In this document: piece by piece, positions 48,325 to 60,293 of the stretch
Position numbering within the stretch: the first letter of the stretch is position 1
Layout: the number at the start of each line of letters is the position of its first letter
Source of the DNA: Acanthacorydalis orientalis
Taxonomy: Eukaryota > Arthropoda > Insecta > Megaloptera > Corydalidae
Assembly (NCBI GenBank): GCA_034766995.1
Contig: CM068322.1
Coordinates: 11,946,810 to 12,010,809 of the forward strand
Length of the DNA stretch: 64,000 nucleotides
Direction: 5' to 3'
The notes under the pieces: generated by a model
Seen by the model: the letters and a program-made list of their open reading frames with translations, nothing else
Database searches by the model: none
What the model was told of the DNA's origin: nothing
Made by a program: the position numbers and the translations under genes

Positions 48325-50598
48325 GTATATAATAAGTTATTATTTATAATCATATTAAAAAATAAATGGTTGTATATAGTGATGCACAAATTAAGTTATT
48401 AAAAAAAAATAAAAAGCAATGTTATTAAAAAAGTAATCGACATGTTTTTTTACTCAGTTTTTTTATCATGTTGATTTCTGTAACAAAAGAGATAAAACTC
48501 AAAGTATAAAAATCGTAGATTGCATCCTAGATTGCAGTCTCGAAAGTAACCCTAGTAATATGACTTAAACATATAATTTGATATCTATATATTTGAGAAA
48601 TATGTTTTGTTAACCATTTTAAAGTAAAACTTTACTGATAAATGTGTTTGTGTGGATTTTATACTCAAAAAAAAAAAAAAAAACAATCAAAGACGGGATA
48701 GAAAATTAATTCCATTGTACAATACAAAATACATTTCTCTAATCAGTTCCTTTGGATACAAGAGCTAATAACGTATTTATTGTTCATGGAAAATTCTACA
48801 ATTTTATTTTAATTGCAAGTTGTTAACGTGCACGTGCTGTTACGAAAAATGCATATATAACAAGATTGTTCACTGGAAAGCGTTAAAACCTTATAAAATA
48901 AACACCATTAATAATATTGTTTGATGGAAAATTTATGACTTTAATTTAAATTATTGCTAGTTTTTATGTTCATGACTACGAAAACACATATATCAAAAAA
49001 TATCAGTTTGTTTTAATTATTGAGAATGTTTTCGAAACAAATTTAACATTTCATTTCAGTAAACATGAAAAATTTAAATGCCTTTACTGAAAATTATACT
49101 TGGTAATAAAATATAATTTTCTGAACGAGTTTCGTTTTACCTCATTAATGTCAAATTTTGATTGCTTCGTGAAATCGTATGAAGATATAAGTTAAGTGTA
49201 AAAGGATTGTTGTAAACGGTTTTCTTGTGATTAGGTACTTCAACGCCCATACAGTCGTCAATATTTAAGTAATAAGTCGTCTGTAACCATAAAAGTAAAG
49301 TCGTTTTATACATTTTTTTTATCAATCTTGATGCATTTTACGTGAACATTTTCTGTATTATAATTAGAGCATTTAAAATTTATTATTATCTAAGAACTGT
49401 TTAAAGTGTATCAATATTTTAAATGAAAATTTGTAACAAACATTATATTTTACAAAGATATTTATTGCTAAAAATATGATAATTGATAGATTTTACCTTT
49501 ATTTAAGTTGAATAATAATTTTAATTTAAGAAAATCTATTGAAAAAAATTTAAATCTTAAAAATTTGTTTGTATTTTGGAAATATTTTTCTTATTGACAT
49601 GTGATACAAAATTAAGTAAACTAACCAGTGTAAATTTTAACAATTTAAGCAAGAAAATATGCTATTTTTATTGAGGTAGCTATTTTGTATTTTATTCTAC
49701 AGAAAAGATAAAAATTATTTATATATATACATCCTTTTCAAAATAACTATATACAGACCATAAATGTATGGTAGTACTCCTTTTGGAATGATAACTAGTT
49801 ACTGTACTAGTACAATAATAATCTTCTAATGGTTGATAAACCAATACTTCTTTAATTTACTTGACTACTTTCAAAGTGTTCTGATAAGAACGATTTTCAA
49901 GCAATATTTTTGTAGCTTGTTGTATACTCATATGATAAAAGCTACTAACAGATTACTCGAGAACCGAAACTAATCAGAAGACATTAAGAGTGATAGATCG
50001 TGATCAAGCCGAAGAGGTTAGTACATAAACAGGCTTATAAGTACAAAACTGAACAATTAATTAATAAATAACTGTTTTGTGTATGAATGCCAATGTTAGA
50101 GATGTTTTTTGATTAATAAAAACAAAAACTATTAACATATTTCTCTTCTACTGAAAATACGATAGCAGGGGTTATTATAAGGATTCATGGTAAACTTCTC
50201 ATTAGTTTTACTCATCAATCTCTTCCTAAAAACTTTCATTAAATAAGAAATTTGTTTTATTATATAAGAATGCAGTTTATTCGAGGCATAAGCAAGACTA
50301 TAAAACCACTTATATCCAATAATGAGTTTTTCTTATAGTTATCAAATTCAATTTTCAGTGCATCATTTTTTCTATAAAAGAAAGAAAACTTATTATTTGA
50401 TCAATAGTTTCATATTAAATACTCTTTAATCAATTTAAATTAATAAAATAGAAATGAGAGTTTTCTTATTCTTTCTAAACTTTTCTACTATTGTCCTTTT
50501 ATCAATTCACTTAGGCTATCTAAACTGAAATATGTATTTAAGTTAAAATGCACAACTTTTATTTGAATTTGCTCAATATATCCCGTTTTTATGATTAA
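47881..50598. other. AT-rich non-coding stretch
   Basis: TA array at 48287-48320 and an A-tract at about 48668-48683. A short plus-strand piece at 48182 reads MKYKCTFCYKKYQNLCVV and recalls a C2H2 finger, but it is too short to call. Confidence 0.45.
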
Positions 50599-51302
50599 CC
50601 CTTGTAGGTCTGTTTGTTTTTACAGAAAATGTCTGCTAGGTCTGAGTTTTTTTTATCAGTTTAACAGTTTTTTTAACATTTGTTGTTATTATTATAAATT
50701 TTAATAAAAAAAAGAACTAATTTTTACATAAATATTCAAAAATTATTTATTGGGTATTTGATTCATTATTTTTCATAATCAGATAATGTATAATATCGTG
50801 ATTAACATTCTTCAACATGTAACCCTGGGTGATCATCGCAAGTTTGCCAAAAAAATTTAATTAGTATGCTTCCACCCGGAAATATCTCTTAAAGCAAATC
50901 ACACAATCATTTTTCTTGGCATAGGATTGTTGGTTTATTTCATGAAATTTTCCAAATAATCGTTGATGAAGATTAGAAATTTAAGGTTGCTGTTCAACAG
51001 TTATAGGTGAATTAAAATCTCCAACAAGTCATTTTATCAATTTTTTTGACAAACTGCAAATGAAGCATTGATTTATTGCCTTTTTTTTCTCCACAGAGTT
51101 TATACAAAATGTAGATATTTGTAGTCCTGGCTATTAGAGCCCAGAAAATACTACAAAAAATCCATACAATAAAATTCTTATTAATTTAAACAGGATATCT
51201 CATGCTAACGGACACTCGATCAACATGGTTCCTTTGTGGCGACATATGATTAAAAATCTTGCTACTATTGGTTCCTATATGGCGACATTCGACCAATAAG
51301 GG
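50599..51302 (-). mobile_element. Internally deleted piggyBac-like element
   Basis: The 704-bp element lies between two TTAA tetramers (50595-50598 and 51303-51306). Its ends begin CCCTTGTAGGTCTG on one side and, read inward from the other, CCCTTATTGGTCG, which is 11 of 13 matching. TTAA duplication and CCC-initial ends are the hallmark of piggyBac elements. The minus strand carries only the C-terminal part of a transposase close to the right end, so the N-terminus and catalytic core have been lost. Confidence 0.75.
50802..51190 (-). pseudogene. piggyBac-type transposase C-terminal remnant
   Basis: In broken frames the minus strand reads TTNIYILYKLCGEKKGNKS and HLQFVKKI, matching the NSYILYK segment near the C-terminus of piggyBac transposases. 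Later come RLFGKFHEINQQSYAKKND and CVICFKRY, and finally WQTCDDHPGLHVEEC before a stop. The two cysteine-containing blocks resemble the C-terminal cysteine-rich domain that such transposases use to bind their ends. The acidic catalytic residues lie in the missing part. Confidence 0.7.
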
Positions 51303-51306
51303 TTAA

Positions 51307-52690
51307 ATGCGGATATTGTACGTTATAAAAATACTTGAAAATTCAACAACGGACTCAGTGGAGATTTAAGCTTTTAATTAATCTAAATAGAATGAAATAA
51401 AGTAATATTCTTTATTTACACATGAATTTTCAGTTAAATGAAATAAGCAAAATCTAAATATAATTAAGAAAAAAATTATGCCTTATTTATAAATGAGTTA
51501 TCACTTCCCAAATCTACGCATTTTTTAATCAAAATTCAACGAATAATAATAAATTCAATAATTAATTATTGTTCAGTCTTATTATTACTTATTTGTATGT
51601 AAATGATCGTACCATCTTCCGAACCATCCTCTAAATTAAATGTTTACTTATATATTTCTACTTTTTATATCTAATTATTTTTATTCAACATCCCATTAAA
51701 GAAAATTAAGTGTAACAAGTAGAAATGTTTAAAAAATAATCGATTTTAAAATCACATTTTTTATACTCTGGTGTACACTGAGGATGTTTATTCAATCCGT
51801 ATGTAAATTATTTTACTTATACTGGACTATATTTTATTAAATACACATTATGTAAACGGATACAGTTGATTGTTAATTTTTTCATGTACGTTAAAAACAA
51901 TAATAATATAATTCAACAAAACCTTTCATATAAGAAAGTTATTTTTGTTGTTCTAACAAGCATGCATTGTTTTCTATTTTAATATCAACCGAAATTATCA
52001 TACAGTACAGTGCTTGTTTGTGACTAATGATTTGGAACTATATGCTGAAACTGATTAGTTTATTATATTTTATATACAATGTTATCTTACTTTAAGCGTT
52101 GAAATAGTCTTAGAATTTTTTAGTAGTAACATTTTTTAAAAAATATTTTTAAAATATAAAAACATCTTTGGTCATAAACACAATTTTACTTAACGTTTGT
52201 TTCATATTTGATCATCTTATATAAATATAAAAAAAATTCCATAACCTATACTGTTTATATTTTAAATCTTAGTGAAAGTTGTAGCTTCGCAGATTCCGCG
52301 AGTGGAATACAAATACCTGAAAATTTCCGACTATTAGATGATACTTAGATGACGAGTTGAATTGTTTGTGCACTAGATAATGTAGGTAAATAAAAAGCTT
52401 ATTCTAAATAGAGTATGAGCCTGCATATAAAATATAACTATTAAACAATGTTGAAGTCGTGTATTGAATATAAACAACCAACATTTTAACAAAATTCTAC
52501 AGTTTTTAGTATGTGTGTATTGGATGGGAATTTTTGCATTTTGCAGTTAAAAGGTGAATCACGTATCTTCAGAACTTGACCTCGATAATATACGAAAATA
52601 AAATAAAGTCAAAATATATAATTATGAAAAAAAAAGAAAATAATAAGGAAACTTTGGTTTCATACATGTACGCTAGTGTTAGGTGAAACG

Positions 52691-52743
<53 letters not shown>

Positions 52744-53509
52744 TAAGATGAGATATTTTAAAATGAAATATTAAAATTGTCTGTTATTCTATTTTTTAAC
52801 ATTTTAAAATCAGTTTTCTGATCATTTTTGATAATTTTTCTATATTTCATTAATTTAGATGAATGTTTTTAAAATAATAAAACTTTTATATACGTTAAAA
52901 ATATTTGTACTAGATTAAGTTTTTACAACTGATTAAGTCAATAAAGGTCTGTACATTCATGTGTATACTTTGATATATTTGAGTAATACTCATAATGAAA
53001 TATAATTTATTCCAACGGAAGTTTATATAATTAAAATATCTCTCAAAATGATAATTGTATTAAATAATGCGTATTTTTTATGTAGAATTATACAAAAATA
53101 CATTAGTTTAAAAATGAATCACTCTTTATACACCACAAATCATTTCTTTAATATTTTTATGTTTGTGTGTAAAAAGTTGAAATTGTAAATTACTAGTTAT
53201 TTTTTAAGATTGATATAAATAGAGGCCATAGATAGGAGTTTCAACAATATATCATATAATTAAAAACTTATATCAAGAATTATATTTGGTTTTATATTTG
53301 AAATTAGAAAATATTTGGAAAATACTCTCACTTAAAACTTTCTAAACTGGCATTTTTTTAATATAAAATTTGATAAATAATTCAAAAGTATTGATTTGAA
53401 ACATTTTATAAATAAATAAAATATTAATGGATGTAAAAATAAAAATATATGTTTTTTACTTGAATATGTTTGATTGATCACAAGAGAGTTTTTTAACTTT
53501 GTCAAATTT
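51307..53509. other. AT-rich non-coding stretch
   Basis: TA array at 52695-52742; nothing else recognised. Confidence 0.5.
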
Positions 53510-53694
53510 GATTAAATCTAATCAACTCTGGTCAGATTTGGTTTTATTTGGGCAAATCGAGTTTTGTAGAATCAAGTCAGATCAGACTTGATCTGATCTG
53601 GTCTTGTTTGGTCTGATCAGATCTGGTTAGGTCGAGTCATATCTGATCAAGTCTGGTTAGGTTTATTCATATCAAGTCAATTTTGATTGGTTTC
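53510..53694. repeat. Degenerate 5-bp repeat array (RRTYW)
   Basis: This 185-bp block splits without any gap into 37 pentamers. The third base is T in about 35 of them, purines dominate positions 1-2, and pyrimidine then T or A follow. Common units are GATCT, GGTCT, GATCA, AGTCA and GGTTA. GGTTA is a register of the insect telomere repeat TTAGG, and it occurs twice, but GATCT-like units dominate. No longer exact unit is seen. Confidence 0.85.
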
Positions 53695-53841
53695 AAAAAA
53701 TAATTTCAAAGAATAATGTTTTTGAATAATTTTGTTTAAAGATATGTTTTTTTTAAATAATTTGATTTTAAAAAATTACTTGTAACCACATAAAGAAATT
53801 TAATATCTAGGATAATTTAAAAGAGTGATATTTATGATATA

Positions 53842-54460
53842 TTAGGTTGGTAAGAAAAGAATTGGGGTTCTTGTTTTTTTGAATTCTAACGTTATTTTTT
53901 TCAAAGTAAGTGTCATTTCATCGTGTTCGTGTGAATATTATTTTAAAAAGCATTATTCTGTCTGTATTTTGGTAAAAAATACTTTGGTTCTATTATTAAT
54001 TTTACTTTAAATTGGGTTATTAAATTAAAGATGGAAAAGAAGCAAATGAGAGAAATTTTTTATGAGTTGAATTAAAGATGGAGAAGCAAATAAAATAAAC
54101 ATTTTGTATGAGTTCAAAACGGATGGTAAAGCAGCAGAAACTGCTCGGGAACTAAACGATTATGTTGGTATGAATACAATTAAAGACCGTACGGTGCAAT
54201 AGTGGTTCCAAAAATGTCGTGCTGGAGACGAGAGTCTTGAAAATGAAGAAGGTCACGGGCGTCCTCCTTCAGTTCATAACGACCAACTGAACGCATTAGT
54301 TGAATCAGTACCACGCACGACAATTCTTGAGCTTGAGCAAAAGTTAGACGTGTCATCCGGTAGTTTTGGACCACTTAAAACAACTATGACAATCAAAAAA
54401 GAGAAAAATTTATATGAATTTGAAGGTTTCAAAAAAGCAATTATTTTTGTACCAACCTAA
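53842..54460 (+). mobile_element. Internally deleted cecropia-like mariner (copy D)
   Basis: The 619-bp element starts TTAGGTTGGTAAGAAAAGAA and ends TTATTTTTGTACCAACCTAA. TA lies on the left (53840-53841); the right neighbour is TG. The start-codon region is duplicated in tandem (54023-54069 and 54070-54114). The rest of the N-terminal domain is readable in pieces (KAAETARELNDYVG, DESLENEEGHGRPPSVHN and then DQLNALVES). After LVLDHLKQL-like text it jumps to the 3' segment with nearly the same join as copy B. The minus-strand open frame over it (54180-54374) is an antisense shadow. Confidence 0.85.
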
Positions 54461-55378
54461 TGAAATATCATTAATTAACAGTTTATAGAAAAAAGTAAAT
54501 GTTTTATAAAAAAGTAAGTGTTTTATAAAAAGTAAGTGATAAAAATGAATTAAAATCTTTGCAAATTAGAGACAATATTCACTTTTTTAAAGTCCTTAAT
54601 GTAGATGTATTTTAAATACAATAACATAAGCTATAATAATAACGAAATCAGTTGTAAAAACAACTGAAAAATAAAATTAATATATTTAAGCTTTTAAGAA
54701 GTGGTGTCTGATATCAAAATATGATTTAAGTATTTTTTCTATAATATAAGTATTAATAAAAATATTACTTCTGTACATAGTTTTTAAAATTATTAATGAT
54801 TTAATGAACACTTTATATTTTGTAAATGTTATTTAAATGTTCATTGAATTATTCACAGTGTTTATTTTTTGCTGTATATTTCATTGAGATTTTATTTACT
54901 TTATAAACTAAAATCTCAGAATATAAAAACCTTTTTCTTCGAAAAATTTGTCACAACAGTTACTAGGGAATTTCAGCAATTTACCAAATTACACGAACAT
55001 ACATAAAAGTTTAACATAAACAACGTGTAATTGTAAATGTTTACAAAAATGTTCTGCGGTTACGCTTGTTATATTTTTATTAGAACTACCGGTCATGAGA
55101 ATCTTATTAATAGTGGTTTGTGATGTCATTACATACAAAGTGACTACTGATTGTTGATTATTTATAGTTTTTGAGTGCAACGAAAAATATTAGATCTAAA
55201 CAAAAACATAGACCTTGAACTATTGGCATGATGACATTAATTATATAGAATTGTTTTTCGGAAATAGCGAGAGAAAATAATTTGTAAAAAAACACAAAAA
55301 TCCGATTGAAAGAAATAAATATGAATCAGAAACATAATTAATAAATAAATATAACATAAAAATACCAACATTTTTATT

Positions 55379-55381
<3 letters not shown>
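54461..55381. other. AT-rich non-coding stretch
   Basis: A small tandem repeat of about 20 bp (GTTTTATAAAAAAGTAA units) lies at 54490-54540. Nothing else is recognised. Confidence 0.5.
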
Positions 55382-55420
<39 letters not shown>

Positions 55421-55436
55421 TATATATATATAAATT

Positions 55437-55479
<43 letters not shown>
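55382..55479. repeat. Compound TA/CA/TA/GA array
   Basis: TA, CA, TA and finally GA units in succession. Confidence 0.95.
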
Positions 55480-55599
55480 TGGCGTAAAAAGAACGAAGGA
55501 GTTTGACTAGATATTATTTTTTTGGTTTAAGTGTTTTTTTCGTTTTTTTTTAGAATTTTACTAATACAACTTGGAGAATTTATCATTGAGAGCTACAAT

Positions 55600-55826
55600 A
55601 TGGAACGACGTACCAAAATAAATGATTTTTATTTTGGAAATCAGCGAATAATTATATTCGCGCAGTGAGCATATCGTCATTATTTTAATGTTTAAACAGA
55701 GACATCGGAGTCAATAATTAATCGTTTGGTTGCATGTTTTCGACAACAAGGTGCAATTAGTAACCGTTCAGGATCTCGAAGACATCGTTTGGCTCTAATT
55801 TTTTTTACGAAAAACATGACTAGAAT
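55600..55826 (+). pseudogene. Tc1-like transposase N-terminal relic
   Basis: From the ATG at 55600 the frame reads MERRTKINDFYFGNQRIIIF, two stops interrupt it, then SESIINRLVACFRQQGAISN and RSGSRRHRLAL follow. This matches the Tc1-type layout of a helix-turn-helix ending in the VxRLxxRFRxTGSV linker and an RPGSGRPR-type basic motif. Nothing catalytic follows and no terminal repeats were found. Confidence is limited by the short length. Confidence 0.5.
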
Positions 55827-56250
55827 ATGAAGAAATATTGAAAATGTGGTGTTAATTATAAAGTGGAAGGGAAAAATAAAAGAAACAGAAAAATATAATT
55901 ATAGATTAAGAAGAGTAATTGATGCTAATACTTTACAAAGATTAAATTTTCCGGTTATTAATTTCAGTTTCAAAAATTTATTTAAATTTAAATAACAATA
56001 ATTTATTTTTAAACATTCTTATTTGAAAAATTGCTTTTTTATTTTAGCTATAAAAATAACTATGAATAAAATACTTTCAAAATTATAAAAAACACTATTT
56101 TATAGATTTCGGAGAAGTCAGAAAAGATATTGAAACTTTTATGATTAATAAATATTTTAGATTTTCAAATATTATGTTTTGTAAATAATTCCATCTGGGC
56201 TTAAGACTCACACAAGTGTTTTTTTTCGTTTAGAATAGAAAATAATATTT

Positions 56251-56268
56251 ATATATATATATATATAT
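56251..56268. repeat. Short TA run abutting a mariner
   Basis: TA units end directly at the left terminal repeat of the 56269 element. Confidence 0.9.
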
Positions 56269-57099
56269 GGGTCATTTGATAAGTTCGGTAAATTTATATA
56301 AGGCGCCAGCATTCATTTGGTAACGTCGCGGATTTCAAGTGTTATTTTTCAAAGTACATAAGAACATACTAGTGGTGAAATTTCGACCAGAAGCGACGTT
56401 TTGTTCACGTTCTACAGATGTTTGAAGTGAGTATTGTAGCAGTTGCCGCAAAAATGAAAAAAATGAGTAGACCTCTTTGCGTCTATTCGTCACAGTGGAT
56501 GAAACATGGATCTACCACTATACACCTGAGTCGAACCGGCAGCTAAAGCAGTAGACAATAACTGGTGAAAGTGCGCCGAAGAAGACGAAGACCATTTTGT
56601 CAGCTGGAAAGGATATGGCTACTGATTTTTTTGCGATTCCCAAGGAATTATCCTATTCGATTACTTACCGAACGCGAAAATGAAAACAGGAGCCTATTAT
56701 ACAACATTATTGGACCGTTTGAAAGAAGATCTGAAACAAAAATGATTAAGATTGGCGCACAAAAATTGCTCTTTCACCAGGACAACGCGCCTGTCCCACA
56801 AATCGACCATCGTAATGGCAAAGTTGCACGAATTTGGCTTCGAATTGATTCCTTATCCACCCTATTCTTCGAACTTAGCCCCGTGAGATTTCTTTGTCTT
56901 CTCAAACTTAAAAATTTGGCTCGGTAGGAAGAAATTCTTGTCGAATAGGGGTGCCATCGCCGCTTTCAATGCGTATTTTGCAGACTCGCTGGATCGAGTG
57001 TATAGACCTCAATGGAGACTATGTTAAGAAATAAAATGGATTTTTTACAAAAAATGACATTTAACTTGCTTTTTTACCATACTTATCGAACAAACCACG
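56269..57099 (+). mobile_element. Internally deleted irritans-like mariner
   Basis: The 831-bp element has ends GGGTCATTTGATAAGTTCGG and, read inward from the right, CGTGGTTTGTTCGATAAGTA, with TA outside both (array on the left, 57100-57101 on the right). Compared with the 38052 copy it lacks about 400 bp between the start codon and the first catalytic block, removing both helix-turn-helix modules. The fragment at 2241-2510 has the same join. Confidence 0.9.
56454..57034 (+). pseudogene. Mariner transposase lacking its DNA-binding half
   Basis: After an ATG at 56454 and a few lysine codons the sequence passes straight to FVTVDETWIYHYTPES (first catalytic D intact). It continues through GESAPKKTKTILSAGKDMAT, LLFHQDNAPVPQIDHRN (second D intact) and PPYSSNLAP-stop-DFFVFSNLK (third D intact, preceding codon a stop). 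IWLGRKKFLSN and a final NGDYVKK then end at 57032-57034. Frameshifts interrupt it, and the 120-codon open frame at 56565-56927 is only partly in the true frame. The mirror image of the cecropia-like copies, it keeps the catalytic half and has lost the DNA-binding half. Confidence 0.88.
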
Positions 57100-57759
57100 T
57101 AATAAGAGATTATAAAAAATTGGATAATGAAAATGTGTTTCAATTATGAACCAGTAAAATTAAATTTTAAAAGCTCTATTGTGTAGAGATCGATAAGTTT
57201 CTTTCTCTACGAGAAGATTTGAAATTATAAAGAATCGTTACAATTATATTTTAGATTCATTGAATTTTGTATTTTTATACAATATGACAATTTTTTTTAA
57301 AAAAAATAGTATTTATTTGCAATTTATTACTGCATTTTTCTAATAATACACAAATCTAAAAAAATAATCCGAACTAAGATTAACAATTTATATTAAAAAT
57401 ATATGAACAGCGAAACGCATATTTCAATTTTGATTCATTTTTTTATAGTAATTTGTTTTGATGAAAGTTCAGTAATTTTTACAATTTTAACGGTTAAAAC
57501 GTTTTAAAATGAGTTGTGCAAATTTAAAAATAAGTATCGCCCGATTAAATCTATTTCAGAGTTGAATATTTTACATAAAATGAAATTGAGTGGAAACAAC
57601 GTTTTGTTATGACTACATTATTTTTAAATGTACCAGATACATACATATATTGTATATCATTTCAGAATTTCTGTCTTGAAAAAATGATAATAATAAATCA
57701 AAAATATTTCTGAAAAACTGGCCACGACAGCAACTATAAGCTCATAATTTAAGTCCGAA
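57100..57759. other. AT-rich non-coding stretch
   Basis: Nothing recognised. Confidence 0.5.
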
Positions 57760-58450
57760 ACTCAAGCAGCAGGTTGCAGCGATACATGTTTTTGAAAATT
57801 TCGTGTGACTCATATTTTAAGTGAAGTAGCAGCAATAAGCGATCGTACATTTCCACTGTACTAGCAGCACTGACAGCATCTATAAACTGTTGTAACGAAT
57901 GCAGACAGCTTAAATTATAGAGCGTGAGCGTTGTACAGATATAAGATTCAAGACGGTGTCGTCGTGAAGAGGAGAGTCTAGGCAGCAGGTTGCACGGCGA
58001 CAACTGTACGCGCTTCGTCATCGGCGTCGATGTTTTGGGTGAACTTAGTTGAGCGTCGCGGTGTGCGCGGGATACCGGGACGCCAGGGAGGACACGCACC
58101 GTGGCGCGACTATGGGACGGCGCGGGACGCAACGGGCACGTACAAGCATCTAGCCGCAGCTAGACGATACAGAAATAGAACGTATTCATATATAGAACGA
58201 ATCGCGAAGCAGAGGCAGCCGTCGGCTACTTCATCACACATGGACATACTTCTGGGATAACGGGAGATTATCGCGCGCGCGCGCTCACTCGCTCTCTCAC
58301 CCTATGTTTGAATGGGAGTGCAGTACACGTCGCTCGCCGCTTGTTGATGTCTGTCGTCCGAGAGATTTTCTCGTCGTATGCGTGCCACATACGAATTGGT
58401 TGTAAATTATGTATAAATCGTTCGCGACAGCGCAGGAGTTCAATTATTTA
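57760..58450. other. Largest GC/CpG-rich island in the window
   Basis: Nearly 700 bp of balanced to GC-rich DNA with dense CpG (GAGCGTCGCGGTGTGCGCGG; CGCGCGCGCGCTCACTCGCT). On the minus strand there is a GAGA-like run (GGTGAGAGAGCGAGTGAGCG). The unit GCAGCAGGTTGCA-C/G occurs twice (about 57768 and 57982). Open frames of 60-130 codons exist on both strands but none is recognised, which argues against a conserved exon. It looks most like the promoter and 5' region of a gene or non-coding RNA, direction uncertain. Confidence 0.5.
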
Positions 58451-58641
58451 TCGCGGTTTATTTTCATGCCAATTTTTCAAGATCAATCACTCCACGTTCA
58501 TAAATGAACAATATATCATTGAGTCGTTCAGAATAAAGTAGATAGATTTTTAAGTTATTTTACGAATTTATCAGACATAAGTCTTATTTGAAAGACTTCA
58601 CCTTTAATGATACCGTTTTATCATTCAAAACATTTATGATT

Positions 58642-58661
58642 TATATACATACGCACATACA

Positions 58662-58712
<51 letters not shown>
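58642..58712. repeat. (CATA)n-(TA)n microsatellite
   Basis: About ten CATA units, then TA units. Confidence 0.96.
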
Positions 58713-58715
<3 letters not shown>

Positions 58716-60241
58716 GAATATTGAACTTTTAAACTGTATCGAAAAAATTAATGGAAAAAACAAAAAAGGTTGAGAAAATAGTTAATGAGAAATATGCGAA
58801 ACAGGAGAGAATACAGTTTCAAATTTTTGTAGACTTAGAAGAAATGTTCGAATCATTTCATTGAAAAGGTAATGAAATAAAAATAAAAGATGAAAGATTT
58901 AACTATTCCTATTTTTCTGAAGAAAAAAGTTAAGAAACTACACAGACTGAAAATAATATAAAAATATGCAACAAAATCAAATTAGTTTTAAATGAATTCT
59001 TTTGCGTGAAAAATTGGCATAAAACGGATAATAATTGAAGAAAGTGTCAAATATATTTATACAGGCCTAAATATTTGCAGAGTTAGAACTTTTATTGAAT
59101 AAGGTACTAGAAAACAGAAAAATAAGATGGAGTTTATTAAACAAATATCGAAATATTTTTATAGTTTTTACTTCGTTTAAAATGAAAATAATTTAATTAA
59201 TGAATAATATTTTATCTGTCTGTACCTATGAAAATAAAACAAGGGATTTAGACGTTACAGTAAAATAGTGACTTCAGAAAATAACAGCGTGGAAAGATGT
59301 ATGCCAGGAATATCAAGTAAAACTAAAAGGCAAATAGAATGGATTTCAAATCATCTGAAGTTAATGAGATAATAACAATAATAAAAATTTTGTAATGAAA
59401 ATGGATGAGAAGTATTATAAGAAACGAAAGCTAGAGATGAACAAATTATTATGTGAAAGCTAACAAAGATAAAAACTCTAAAAAGATCCTTGAATGGATG
59501 GAAAAAGGATATCTGAATATGCATTGGATGAAATTAGATATTTTTATTCAAAAATGAATCGTTAATAGATTAGAATTATGATGATGATACATATTTATTA
59601 ATTAAAATTTTCAATTAAACTAATTTTAAGTTATATTTTATTACATATATATTTTCATTTATGATGTAGAAATTTGGCAATTGGTTAGTATTTCCTTGCT
59701 TTCTCATGAATTGCACATTTTTTTTAAATTATAATTCTTATTAATTTATTTTCATTGCTACTTTTTTTTATTTGCATGCAACCGATTCAGTATTGAAAAT
59801 CACTTTCTCTATTTTGTTTTTTATATCCACTTTGAGATATTAAAATATTGGTCAATTTTAATATTATAACAGTTATGGTACTATTTAAAGACCAATTAAA
59901 TTATCGACTTAAATTAGAAACTAAAAATATTTTCTATTTACTAAAAAAAAATAAAAATATATTTATTCTATTATTATTCGATGAAACGGTAAGAAGAAAT
60001 TATAGACAGAGAAAGAAAAATAGTTTAAATTCTAGTTAGTTAAAAAAATATCATATTATTGATCTTTATACATTATATTTTGAGATTAACATATTTATGT
60101 TTTATTTAAAAAGTATTAAAAATAACTCTGTTAAATATTAATAAATTACTCTAAGTTTCAAATCTTTTTACCGTTTTCACAAGAATTTTTGTATAAATTA
60201 ATCGATGATAAAATTACAGTTAATTATGTAGCAAATCGTAC

Positions 60242-60293
<52 letters not shown>

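Noticed and set aside
54180..54374. Minus-strand 64-codon frame
   Set aside because: It is antisense to the mariner N-terminal remnant on the plus strand.
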